Below, in pieces: positions 46,136-53,999 of a stretch of 64,000 nt of DNA; position 1 is the first letter of the stretch, and every line of letters starts with the position of its first letter. The stretch comes from Herminiimonas sp. (GTDB lineage: Bacteria; Pseudomonadota; Gammaproteobacteria; Burkholderiales; Burkholderiaceae_D). The notes below the pieces were generated by a model that searched no databases, was not told the origin of the DNA, and worked only from the letters and a program-made list of their open reading frames with translations. The translations under genes were made by a program, and so were the position numbers. The DNA lies in the NCBI GenBank assembly GCA_027310305.1, contig DAIDBD010000107.1, forward strand, positions 1 through 64,000, read 5' to 3'.

Positions 46136-47477
46136 TCTGACACTGGGTCTGTTGTTTGGCGGCGTCACGCTGCTGGTCATGTTTTCCGGCATGCCGATTG
46201 CATTTGCACTGGGCGTGGTCGCGGTAACGTTCATGTACTTTTTCATGCCGGCCGCATCGCTCGATACCGTCACGCAAAACGTCTATGAAGAGATGGCGTC
46301 GATCACGCTGCTGTCGATTCCGCTATTCATACTGAAGGGAGCGGCGATCGGGAAATCTCCGGCGGGCAAGGACTTGTATTCCGCCATTCACGTCTGGCTG
46401 AACAAGGTGCCGGGCGGTTTGGGAATCGCCAATGTATTCGCTTGCGCGCTGTTCGCTGCGATGGCCGGTTCATCGCCGGCGACCTGCTCCGCGATCGGTT
46501 CCGCCGGCATTCCCGAAATGCGCCGGCGCGGCTATTCGCCCGGATTCGCCGCCGGCATCATTGCCGCCGGCGGTACGCTGGGCATTCTGCTGCCGCCATC
46601 GATCACGATGATTCTGTATGCGGTTGCTGCCGAACAATCGCTCGGACGGCTGTTTCTGGCCGGGATCGGTCCCGGCATATTGCTGGTCGGCTTGTTCTCC
46701 GGCTATGCGGTCTATCGCGCCAAAAAGGAATATGCAGTCGCATTCACGCTTTATGAAGGCGGCGGCACGAAATCCGCCTATCTGGACGAGGAGCATTTCA
46801 CACTGTCGCAAAAAGTGGAAATGCTGCCGCGCGTGCTGCCTTTCATCATTCTGCTGATCGGCGTGATGATCGCGCTGTACGGCGGCTATGCAACGCCGTC
46901 GGAAACCGCCGGCCTCGGCGCGCTGCTGGCGATGATATTGATCGCGATCGTGTACGGATTATGGAAGCCGAAAGACCTCGCGCCGATTCTGGGTTCGACC
47001 ATCAAGGAATCGACCATGCTGCTGCTGATCATCGGCATGGCGCTGCTGTATTCCTACGTGATGAGCTACCTGCATATCAGCCAGGACGCCGCGCAATGGG
47101 TGGTCGGCATGCATCTGTCGAAATGGGTGCTGCTGTCGGTGATCCTGCTGATGGTGATCGTGTTCGGGTTTTTCCTGCCGCCGGTGTCGATCATCCTGAT
47201 GACCGCGCCGATCATCCTGCCGCCGTTGAAAGCGGCCGGCTTCGACCTGATCTGGTTCGGCGTCGTGATGACCATCGTGATGGAAATGGGGCTGATTCAT
47301 CCGCCGGTCGGATTGAACATCTTCGTCATCAAGAACATCGCGCCCGATATTCCGCTGAAGGATGTGATCTGGGGCGTCATGCCGTTCGTGGCATTGATGT
47401 TCATCGCGGTATTTTTATTGTGCCTGTTCCCCGAAATAGCGGTCGGCCTGCCCAACCTGGTCATGGGTGAAAAATAA
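46128..47477 (+). CDS. dctM: TRAP transporter large permease DctM
   Basis: The 449-residue inner-membrane protein has about 12-13 helices and the DctM motifs GSSPATCSAIGSAGIPEMRR, GYSPGFAAGIIAAGGTLGIL and LLPPSITMILYAVAAEQS. It uses a sodium or proton gradient to take up a carboxylate. The mdcA gene starts at the very next base after its stop, which strongly ties uptake to malonate decarboxylation. Confidence 0.93.
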   Translation: MSDLTLGLLFGGVTLLVMFSGMPIAFALGVVAVTFMYFFMPAASLDTVTQNVYEEMASITLLSIPLFILKGAAIGKSPAGKDLYSAIHVWLNKVPGGLGIANVFACALFAAMAGSSPATCSAIGSAGIPEMRRRGYSPGFAAGIIAAGGTLGILLPPSITMILYAVAAEQSLGRLFLAGIGPGILLVGLFSGYAVYRAKKEYAVAFTLYEGGGTKSAYLDEEHFTLSQKVEMLPRVLPFIILLIGVMIALYGGYATPSETAGLGALLAMILIAIVYGLWKPKDLAPILGSTIKESTMLLLIIGMALLYSYVMSYLHISQDAAQWVVGMHLSKWVLLSVILLMVIVFGFFLPPVSIILMTAPIILPPLKAAGFDLIWFGVVMTIVMEMGLIHPPVGLNIFVIKNIAPDIPLKDVIWGVMPFVALMFIAVFLLCLFPEIAVGLPNLVMGEK

Positions 47478-49145
47478 ATGGGCGCACCGGATCGCATCTG
47501 GAACAGCCAGCAAACCAGCCGCGCCGCGCGGCTGGCGCGCGCCCGCGCGGCGCTGGGGCCGGCGCTGTCGGGCAAGCTGTTTCCCGCCGAGCGCATCGCC
47601 GACCTGCTGCATCAGGTGATGGAACCGGGCGACCGGGTCTGCCTCGAAGGCAACAATCAGAAGCAGGCCGATTTCCTGGGTGCGGCGCTGGCGAATCTGG
47701 ACCCGAAACGGATCAACCGGCTGCACATGCTGCAGTCGGTGCTGGCACTGCCGGAACATCTCGACGTATTTGAAAAAGGCATCGCATCGCGGCTGGACTT
47801 TTCGTTTTCCGGTCCGCAGGCGGGACGGCTGGCCAAGCTGGTTTCCGCCGGCAAGATCAATATCGGCGCGATCCACACGTATCTGGAATTGTTCGGCCGC
47901 TACTTCGTCGATCTGACGCCGCGCGTGGCGCTGATCGCGGCGGAAGCAGCCGACCGGCACGGCAATTTATATACCGGTCCCAATACCGAAGACACGCCGG
48001 CCATCGTCGAAGCGACCGCGTTCAAGAGCGGCATCGTGATCGCGCAGGTCAACCGGATCGTCGATGTGCTGCCGCGCATCGATATCCCGTCCGACTGGGT
48101 CGATTTCGCGGTACAGGCGCCGACGCCGTATTACATCGAGCCGCTGTTCACGCGCGACCCGGCGCAGATTTCGGAAATTCAAGTGTTGATGGCGATGATG
48201 GCGATCAAGGGTATTTACGCCGAGTACCAGGTCGAACGCCTGAATCACGGCATCGGCTACGATACGGCGGCGATCGAACTGATCCTGCCGACCTACGCCG
48301 AATCGCTCGGTTTGAAAGGCAAGATCGCAAAAAACTGGGCGCTGAATCCGCATCCGGCGCTGATACCGGCGATCGAAGCGGGTTTCGTTGAATCGGTCCA
48401 TTCGTTCGGTTCCGAACTGGGCATGGAAGAATACATCCGTGCCCGGCCCGATGTGTTTTTTGTCGGGCCGGACGGCTCGATGCGCAGCAACCGCGCGCTG
48501 TGCCAGGCGGCGGGGCATTATGCTTGCGACATGTTCATCGGCTCCACGCTGCAGATCGATTTGCAGGGCAATTCATCGACGGCGACGCTGGGCCGCATTT
48601 CCGGCTTCGGCGGCGCGCCGAACATGGGTTCCGATGCGCGCGGCCGGCGCCATGCCAGCCCGGCATGGCTGAAGGCCGGACGCCAGGCGCGCGACGGCAA
48701 GAACCTGATACCGCGCGGACAGAAACTGGTGGTGCAGATCGTCGAGACCTTCCGCGAACACATGCAACCGGCTTTCGTCGAAAAACTCGATGCATGGCAA
48801 CTGGCCGAACAGGCCGGCATGGCGATTCCGCCGGTGATGATTTACGGCGACGACGTCACGCATATCCTGACCGAAGAAGGCATCGCCAACCTGCTGCTGT
48901 GTCGTACCGATGCAGAACGCGAGCAGGCGATACGCGGCGTCGCCGGCTATACGCCGGTCGGCATGGCGCGCGACCGGCGCATGGTTGAAAACCTGCGCGA
49001 CCGCGGCATCATCCTGCGGGCTGAAGATCTCGGCATCGACAAGCGGCATGCAACACGGGATTTGCTGGCGGCGAAAAACATGAAAGACCTGGTGCGCGCT
49101 TCCGGCGGGCTGTACGACCCGCCCAGACGTTTCAGAAACTGGTAA
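47478..49145 (+). CDS. mdcA: Malonate decarboxylase subunit alpha (acetyl-S-ACP:malonate ACP transferase)
   Basis: MdcA swaps malonate for acetate on the acyl carrier protein MdcC. The 555-residue length and sequence (RICLEGNNQKQADFLGAAL-like start, then GNSSTATLGRISGFGGAPNM and SDARGRRHASPAWL) match the family. No biotin motif is present, as in the soluble biotin-independent complex. It starts one base after dctM, and mdcC follows 9 nt after its stop. Confidence 0.95.
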   Translation: MGAPDRIWNSQQTSRAARLARARAALGPALSGKLFPAERIADLLHQVMEPGDRVCLEGNNQKQADFLGAALANLDPKRINRLHMLQSVLALPEHLDVFEKGIASRLDFSFSGPQAGRLAKLVSAGKINIGAIHTYLELFGRYFVDLTPRVALIAAEAADRHGNLYTGPNTEDTPAIVEATAFKSGIVIAQVNRIVDVLPRIDIPSDWVDFAVQAPTPYYIEPLFTRDPAQISEIQVLMAMMAIKGIYAEYQVERLNHGIGYDTAAIELILPTYAESLGLKGKIAKNWALNPHPALIPAIEAGFVESVHSFGSELGMEEYIRARPDVFFVGPDGSMRSNRALCQAAGHYACDMFIGSTLQIDLQGNSSTATLGRISGFGGAPNMGSDARGRRHASPAWLKAGRQARDGKNLIPRGQKLVVQIVETFREHMQPAFVEKLDAWQLAEQAGMAIPPVMIYGDDVTHILTEEGIANLLLCRTDAEREQAIRGVAGYTPVGMARDRRMVENLRDRGIILRAEDLGIDKRHATRDLLAAKNMKDLVRASGGLYDPPRRFRNW

Positions 49146-49154
49146 GGTTCGATC

Positions 49155-49469
49155 ATGGAAATCCTGAATTTTCGTTTTGAAAACGGCCGGACCCGGCTTC
49201 CGCCCAAACCGCAACTGGTGGGCGTGGTGAGTTCCGGCAATCTTGAAGTATTGATTGAATCGACCGCGCTGAACGGCGGCTGCGAAGTCGAAGTGAAAAC
49301 CGCCGCATACGGCTTCGACGCGATATGGCAGGCGGTGATGGCCGATTTCCATGCGCGCTGGCTGCTGGCCGATACGCGCATATCGATCAACGACATGGGC
49401 GCGACGCCGGCCGTGGTCAGCCTGCGGCTCGATCAGGCGGTCGAGTCGGCGCTGGGAGCCGCGGCATGA
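49155..49469 (+). CDS. mdcC: Malonate decarboxylase acyl carrier protein (subunit delta)
   Basis: This 104-residue ACP carries a phosphoribosyl-dephospho-CoA group rather than phosphopantetheine. The attachment site is the serine in VVSSGNLEVL (Ser27 by motif; Ser26 is adjacent). The sequence differs from ordinary ACPs, as expected. Its stop overlaps the mdcD start (ATGA). Confidence 0.94.
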   Translation: MEILNFRFENGRTRLPPKPQLVGVVSSGNLEVLIESTALNGGCEVEVKTAAYGFDAIWQAVMADFHARWLLADTRISINDMGATPAVVSLRLDQAVESALGAAA

Positions 49470-50371
49470 ACAGCTATCTGGAAGCGAATGCGCGCGGACG
49501 CATCGCGCAGGTACTGGACGCCGAGTCATTCGCAGAATTCCTGCCGCCTGCCGAACGGATCGTCAGTCCCCATCTTGCGCAACTGGATGCGCCGGTATCG
49601 TTCGACGACGGCGTGGTCGTCGGCCGTGGGCTGCTGCATGGAAAAACCGTGTTCGCCGCGGCGCAGGAAGGCGGCTTCATGGGCGGCGCGGTCGGCGAAG
49701 TGCATGGCGCCAAACTGGTCGGCCTGTTGAAACGCGCGATCGCGGACCGGGCCGACGCGGTGCTGCTGCTGCTCGAAACCGGCGGCGTGCGGTTGCACGA
49801 GGCCAATGCCGGCCTGATCGCGGTGTCGGAAGTGATGCGCGCCGTGCTCGATGTGCGGGCGGCGGGCATTCCGGTCATCGCGCTGATCGGCGGATCGAAC
49901 GGCTGCTTCGGCGGCATGGGCATCGTTGCCTGCTGCGCCAATGCGGTCGTGATGTCCGAAGAGGGCCGCCTCGCCATGTCGGGTCCGGAAGTCATCGAAA
50001 CCGCCAACGGCGTCGAGGAATTCGACTCGCGCGATCGTGCGCTGGTGTGGCGCACGACCGGCGGCAAGCATCGCTACCTGCTCGGCGATTGCCGGATGAT
50101 CGTGTCCGACGACACCGAGTCGTTCCGGCAAGCGGCGTTCGATGCGGTGCAAGCCTGTCGCCGCAGCACGGTTGAACCGGTCGAACTGACGCTGGCGTCG
50201 CTGGAATCGGAGCAGGCATTGCTGGCGCAGCGCCTGCATGCGTTTGGCAGCCTCGCAGATCCATTGAATATCTGGGCGCAATTGGGTATCGACAATCCGG
50301 CTGATGTGCCGCTGCTGGAGGCGGAAGCCTTCGTCCGTTTGGCGGCAAGCCATCGCGCAGGAGCCGCATGA
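49466..50371 (+). CDS. mdcD: Malonate decarboxylase subunit beta
   Basis: With MdcE, MdcD decarboxylates malonyl-S-ACP. The 301-residue product has a crotonase/carboxyltransferase fold (GGFMGGAVGEVHGAKLVGLL, LLLLETGGVRLHEANAGLIA, and GGSNGCFGGMGIVACCANAV, the oxyanion-hole region). The frame is open further upstream in mdcC, but the ATG at 49466 overlapping the mdcC stop is the credible start. It overlaps mdcE by 4 nt. Confidence 0.94.
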   Translation: MNSYLEANARGRIAQVLDAESFAEFLPPAERIVSPHLAQLDAPVSFDDGVVVGRGLLHGKTVFAAAQEGGFMGGAVGEVHGAKLVGLLKRAIADRADAVLLLLETGGVRLHEANAGLIAVSEVMRAVLDVRAAGIPVIALIGGSNGCFGGMGIVACCANAVVMSEEGRLAMSGPEVIETANGVEEFDSRDRALVWRTTGGKHRYLLGDCRMIVSDDTESFRQAAFDAVQACRRSTVEPVELTLASLESEQALLAQRLHAFGSLADPLNIWAQLGIDNPADVPLLEAEAFVRLAASHRAGAA

Positions 50372-51087
50372 TGAATTGGCAAACACTCGCTGCGCAACTT
50401 TTCCCGCAAGGGCACGACATCACCGAACAGGATTCCTTCCTGCAGGGAACCGGCCAGGTCGATGGCAAAACAGTTGCCGTGATCGGCACCGCGAACCATA
50501 CGCCGATCGGCGTCGAGATTGCGCTGGCGCAGGCGCAGGCCGTATTGAAAACGGTGCGCGACCATCCGCAGCGCCCGATCGTCATCCTGGTCGACACCGA
50601 GGGTCAGCGTCTCCGCCATCGCGATGAGATGCTGGGCATTAACAGCTACATGGCGCATCTGGGCAAGTGCATCGATCTGGCGAGGCGGCAGCGGCATCCG
50701 GTCATCGGGCTGGTCTACGATCAGGCGCTGTCCGGCGGCTTCATCACCAGCGGCCTGATGGCCAACGCCTGTTACGCGCTGCCCGATGCCGCCATCCGCG
50801 TGATGGGCCTGCCCGCGATGGCCCGCATCACCAAGGTGTCGTTGGAAACGCTGAATGAACTGGCGAAGGAAAATCCGGTGTTTGCGCCCGGTGCGGAAAA
50901 CTATCTGCGCATGGGCGGCCTCGAAGCGATCTGGCAAGACGATCTGGCGGCGCGCCTGGCGCAGGCTATCGCCGAAGACAATGCCACGGATCGACGCAGC
51001 GAACTCGGTCTGGCGCGCGGCGGCCGCCGGTTGGCGCATCGTGTAACGATGGCGGTGACGGCAGGCGGCGATGTTCGCGCGGCATAG
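50368..51087 (+). CDS. mdcE: Malonate decarboxylase subunit gamma
   Basis: The 239-residue partner of MdcD has the matching carboxyltransferase fold (VIGTANHTPIGVEIALAQAQ, LVDTEGQRLRHRDEMLGIN, ALSGGFITSGLMANACYALP and VMGLPAMARITKVSLETL). It overlaps mdcD by 4 nt and mdcG by 17 nt, consistent with coupled translation. Confidence 0.94.
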   Translation: MMNWQTLAAQLFPQGHDITEQDSFLQGTGQVDGKTVAVIGTANHTPIGVEIALAQAQAVLKTVRDHPQRPIVILVDTEGQRLRHRDEMLGINSYMAHLGKCIDLARRQRHPVIGLVYDQALSGGFITSGLMANACYALPDAAIRVMGLPAMARITKVSLETLNELAKENPVFAPGAENYLRMGGLEAIWQDDLAARLAQAIAEDNATDRRSELGLARGGRRLAHRVTMAVTAGGDVRAA

Positions 51088-51751
51088 CCTGATCTGGCTG
51101 TTCGACCAGGGCTGGCAACGTGTGCTGGATGCCGCGCCGGAAAGCGATCATGCTGCGATCAATACATGGCGACAGGCTGGCTGGCCGGCGGTTGTGCGGC
51201 GCGCGGATGCCGACGCGACCGCGCATCAGGTCTGTTTCGGCATTGCGCTGCCGCCGCGTCCGATCGATGGATTGAAGGTGCGCATTGCATTGCGCGCGCC
51301 GGTGGAGGATGTAAAACAAAAGCTGCCTCCCATTTGCATTGAAACAGCGATTGACGCCGCGCCGGAAGCGTGGCGATCCGCCCTTGCCGCACTGGATGCC
51401 GAGGCCGTGCGCCTCGGGTTGTCGCTCAAGGTCTATGGCTCCGTCGCGTTGCAGGCATTGACCGGGCAATCTTATGTGACGGCGGCATCGGATATCGACC
51501 TGCTGTTTTATCCACGCACTTCCGCGCAACTGCGCACGGGCATCGACCTGCTTGCGCGCCACGCGAACGGCTTGCCGCTCGATGGAGAAATCGTTTTCCC
51601 GTCCGGGCAAGCCGTCGCCTGGAAAGAGTGGATGATTGCGATGGATGCGCCGAACAATCCTCATGTGCTGGTCAAGGAAAACTGCGCGGTGCATTTGCTG
51701 CCGGTCGCCGCATTGCTCGCGGCCTTTCAGGATGCATCATGCGTGATCTGA
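51071..51751 (+). CDS. mdcG: Malonate decarboxylase holo-ACP synthase (phosphoribosyl-dephospho-CoA transferase)
   Basis: MdcG transfers the prosthetic group onto MdcC. The 226-residue product shows the nucleotidyltransferase-like motif GSVALQALTGQSYVTAASDI, with DLLF following, whose aspartates would hold the metal. The start MFARHSLIWLFDQGW is standard for the family. It overlaps mdcE (17 nt) and mdcB (13 nt). Confidence 0.92.
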   Translation: MFARHSLIWLFDQGWQRVLDAAPESDHAAINTWRQAGWPAVVRRADADATAHQVCFGIALPPRPIDGLKVRIALRAPVEDVKQKLPPICIETAIDAAPEAWRSALAALDAEAVRLGLSLKVYGSVALQALTGQSYVTAASDIDLLFYPRTSAQLRTGIDLLARHANGLPLDGEIVFPSGQAVAWKEWMIAMDAPNNPHVLVKENCAVHLLPVAALLAAFQDASCVI

Positions 51752-52683
51752 TAGTCAGCGCCGAACCCGGCGTGTCGTGCAAACCCATTGCTGCGCCCTC
51801 GCCTCGCTTTCTGAAGCGACACACGCTGCGCCGGGACCGTGCAATTTGTGCCGAAATCGGCCGCATTGCGGTGCGCAGCCTGCATGCCGAACTGACGCTT
51901 TATCCCAAACCGGGACTGGTGTCGCTGATCGATAACGGCAGCCACGACGATATGTCCGCCGACACATTCATGCGCAGTCTTTTTTCGTTGCGGCATTATT
52001 TCATTCGCATTGCCGGAGCGGGATTCGACGACGCGCCGTTCGCCGTGCTGAAGCAATTGGGAATCGAGGCGGAACAACGGATGCTGGTTGCGACGCAAGG
52101 CATCAATACCCATCGCGGCGCGATTTTTTCCCTGGGGCTGCTGTGCGCGGCAACCGGCCGCTGCCGCGCACAACGCATCACGCCGTCCGCAACCGCCATC
52201 CGGGCCATCCTGCTGCGCAATTGGGGCGATGCGTTAGCCGCACACATGCAATCGATAGCGTCCGATTCGCACGGTTTTCAAGCGGCGATGGAATATGCCG
52301 CCAGCGGTGCGCGTGAAGAGGCGGCGCTGGGGCTGCCGTCGATTTTCGACGTGGCGCTGCCGATGCTGAGTCGGACGCTGGCTGCGGGCCGCGGCTGGGA
52401 CCGTGCACGCATCGATGCGCTGTTTGCATTGATGGCTCACGTCAGCGACACCAATGTGTACCACCGGGGCGGCAAGGAAGGCGCCATGACGGTCCGGCGT
52501 TGCGCGCAACAATTCCTGGCGCTCGGCGGCACGGCGCATCCGGAATGGAAAATCGTGGCACTGCAATGCCATCGACTGTTCGTCGAAAAAAGATTGTCGC
52601 CGGGCGGTGCTGCGGATCTATTGGCCGCAACCTGTTTCGTGCACCTTGTAATTTGCAAGGTGCAGCAAGTAGGGCGTCAATAA
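51739..52683 (+). CDS. mdcB: Triphosphoribosyl-dephospho-CoA synthase MdcB, 3' end supplied by a repeat
   Basis: MdcB makes the prosthetic-group precursor from ATP and dephospho-CoA. The 314-residue product has the family motifs ELTLYPKPGLVSLIDNGSHD, TNVYHRGGKEGA and SPGGAADLLAATCF. The ATG at 51739 overlaps mdcG; the open frame further up is a shadow of mdcG. The last residues (CKVQQVGRQ) and the TAA at 52681-52683 come from an 8-bp hairpin and the left arm of the palindrome at 52669, so the natural C-terminus seems to have been replaced after LLAATCFVHL. Core residues are intact and activity is probably kept. Confidence 0.9.
   Translation: MRDLIVSAEPGVSCKPIAAPSPRFLKRHTLRRDRAICAEIGRIAVRSLHAELTLYPKPGLVSLIDNGSHDDMSADTFMRSLFSLRHYFIRIAGAGFDDAPFAVLKQLGIEAEQRMLVATQGINTHRGAIFSLGLLCAATGRCRAQRITPSATAIRAILLRNWGDALAAHMQSIASDSHGFQAAMEYAASGAREEAALGLPSIFDVALPMLSRTLAAGRGWDRARIDALFALMAHVSDTNVYHRGGKEGAMTVRRCAQQFLALGGTAHPEWKIVALQCHRLFVEKRLSPGGAADLLAATCFVHLVICKVQQVGRQ
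52641..52663. repeat. Small hairpin in the mdcB 3' end
   Basis: GCACCTTG (52641-52648) and CAAGGTGC (52656-52663) are perfect 8-bp arms around a 7-nt loop. The hairpin lies inside mdcB, just before the larger palindrome, and may be part of the same inserted element. Confidence 0.6.
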
Positions 52684-52750
52684 GCGTAGCGCATTGCGCC
52701 GTATGTTTTGATGCATACGGCGCAATGCGCTACGCTTATTGACGCCCTAC
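52669..52750. repeat. Palindromic repeat with 37-bp perfect arms between mdcB and mdcH
   Basis: The arms 52669-52705 and 52714-52750 are exact complements around an 8-nt loop (TTTTGATG). The arm starts GTAGGGCGTCAATAAGCGTA and resembles dispersed repeats of the type GTAGGGCG...GCGCAATGCGC found in various proteobacteria. It contains the mdcB stop codon. No T-run follows either arm, but a 37-bp RNA stem would hinder transcription or protect upstream RNA, and could lower mdcH expression. Confidence 0.95.
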
Positions 52751-52826
52751 CATTGAAGGAAGCCCCTTTTCGGACGTTCCGGCAACCCAAAGTGTGCAAT
52801 AAACTGAACTCTACCGTGTGCGATAC

Positions 52827-53759
52827 ATGAATAACCGTCTCGCCATTCTCTGTTCCGGTCAAGGCGGGCAGCATCGGGCAATGTTCGACCTGGCGCGCAC
52901 CGATCGGCATGCCTGCATGCTGCTTGACCAGTGGGCGCTCGATTCGATATTCAACATGCCGCTGGATACGATCCTTGCGGAAAACGCTCTCCTTTTTTCC
53001 AACCGCATTGCGCAACCGTTGATCGTCGCGGCCACGCTGGCGACATGGGAAGCAATCAAGGCCCATGCTCCGGCACCGGCGTTGGTAGCGGGCTACAGCA
53101 TAGGCGAAGTCGCTGCCTATGGCGTGGCCGGCGCATTGGCTGCAGAAGATGCGATCAGCTTGGCTGCATCGCGCGCAAAATTGATGGATGCCTGCCTGAC
53201 ACAGTCCCCTGAACAAGTGCTGATCGCTATTTCAGGGTTCAACGCAGAGTCGGTCGGTGAGTTGTTGCAGCTGCACCAGTTTTATATAGCGCTCGAAACC
53301 GGCGAAGACAGCGTCATCGCCGGCGGCCTGTCAAAATCGGTGGCTGAAATCGAAAAGAACGTGATGCAATCGGGTGGACGCGTCACTGTTCTCCCGATCG
53401 AAATTGCATCCCACACGCCGTATATGCAAGCGGCGGTTGCGCCCTTTTGTGCGGAGCTGAAACGCCGTCATTTCGCCGCACCGGCCATTCCTGTCCTGGC
53501 CGGTATTTCGGCGGCATTCATCACGCATGCAGATCAAGCCAAAGCAACCCTGTCGAATCAGCTTGCAGAAAAAATCCGATGGATGGATTGCATGGATGCC
53601 GTTGCCGAAGCAGGCGTCACCGTTGCGCTGGAACTCGGGCCGGGATCGGCGTTATCCCGCATGCTGCAAGCGCGCCATCCGAAAATCGAGTGCCGCTCCG
53701 TGGATGATTTTCGAACGCTGCCGGGTATTGCGACATGGCTCGCACGTCGTTTCGATTGA
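52827..53759 (+). CDS. mdcH: Malonyl-transferase MdcH (malonate decarboxylase epsilon)
   Basis: MdcH loads malonyl from malonyl-CoA onto MdcC to start the cycle. The 310-residue product has the acyltransferase motif AILCSGQGGQ and the active-site GYSIGE (Ser91), with the catalytic histidine expected in IEIASHTPYM. The ATG at 52827 is preferred over a GTG 9 nt upstream. It is separated from mdcB by 143 bp containing the large palindrome, while the other mdc genes overlap. It ends the rightward operon. Confidence 0.92.
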   Translation: MNNRLAILCSGQGGQHRAMFDLARTDRHACMLLDQWALDSIFNMPLDTILAENALLFSNRIAQPLIVAATLATWEAIKAHAPAPALVAGYSIGEVAAYGVAGALAAEDAISLAASRAKLMDACLTQSPEQVLIAISGFNAESVGELLQLHQFYIALETGEDSVIAGGLSKSVAEIEKNVMQSGGRVTVLPIEIASHTPYMQAAVAPFCAELKRRHFAAPAIPVLAGISAAFITHADQAKATLSNQLAEKIRWMDCMDAVAEAGVTVALELGPGSALSRMLQARHPKIECRSVDDFRTLPGIATWLARRFD

Positions 53760-53775
53760 TTGTTATTCAGATTCA

Positions 53776-53818
53776 GTAGTATCCGGTTACAAATTGAAAA
53801 AATTTAACCGGACACTAC
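53776..53818. repeat. Short palindromic element at the broken end of czcD
   Basis: GTAGTATCCGGTTA (53776-53789) and TAACCGGACACTAC (53805-53818) are 14-bp arms with one mismatch, around a 15-nt A-rich middle. The right arm abuts the point where czcD coding ends. The size and symmetry suggest the joined terminal inverted repeats of a mobile element or a very small non-autonomous element. The family is not identified. Confidence 0.75.
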
Positions 53819-53968
53819 CGGCGCGGCTTCCGAGATGAGCGTCAGGCTTCCTGTCAAGAAACCGGCTACCGCCTCGGCAATCAAAAACTCTGCTGTGAGC
53901 AGCAAGGCGAATCACGACGTCCGTTCATTCTGATTGCCAGGGATGGCGTGAGAATGGCCTGCGCTCAT
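53819..53968 (-). pseudogene. czcD: czcD remnant (cation diffusion facilitator), N-terminal fragment with internal stop
   Basis: From an ATG at 53968 with AGGAGA 8 nt before it, the minus strand encodes MSAGHSHAIPGNQNERTS, a typical CzcD start. A TGA (53914-53912) follows, and then in the same frame FALLLTAEFLIAEAVAGFLT and GSLTLISEAAP, the first helix and metal-site approach of CzcD. Coding stops at the palindrome at 53818. Only about 50 of roughly 315 codons remain. It lies 31 nt after czcA, the usual place of czcD in czcICBAD operons. Confidence 0.8.
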
Positions 53969-53999
53969 TATTGGCTCTCCTATATCGTTAAGGTTGACA

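Noticed and set aside
51370..51738. Upstream extension of the mdcB frame
   Set aside because: It overlaps mdcG completely; homologues start near the ATG at 51739.
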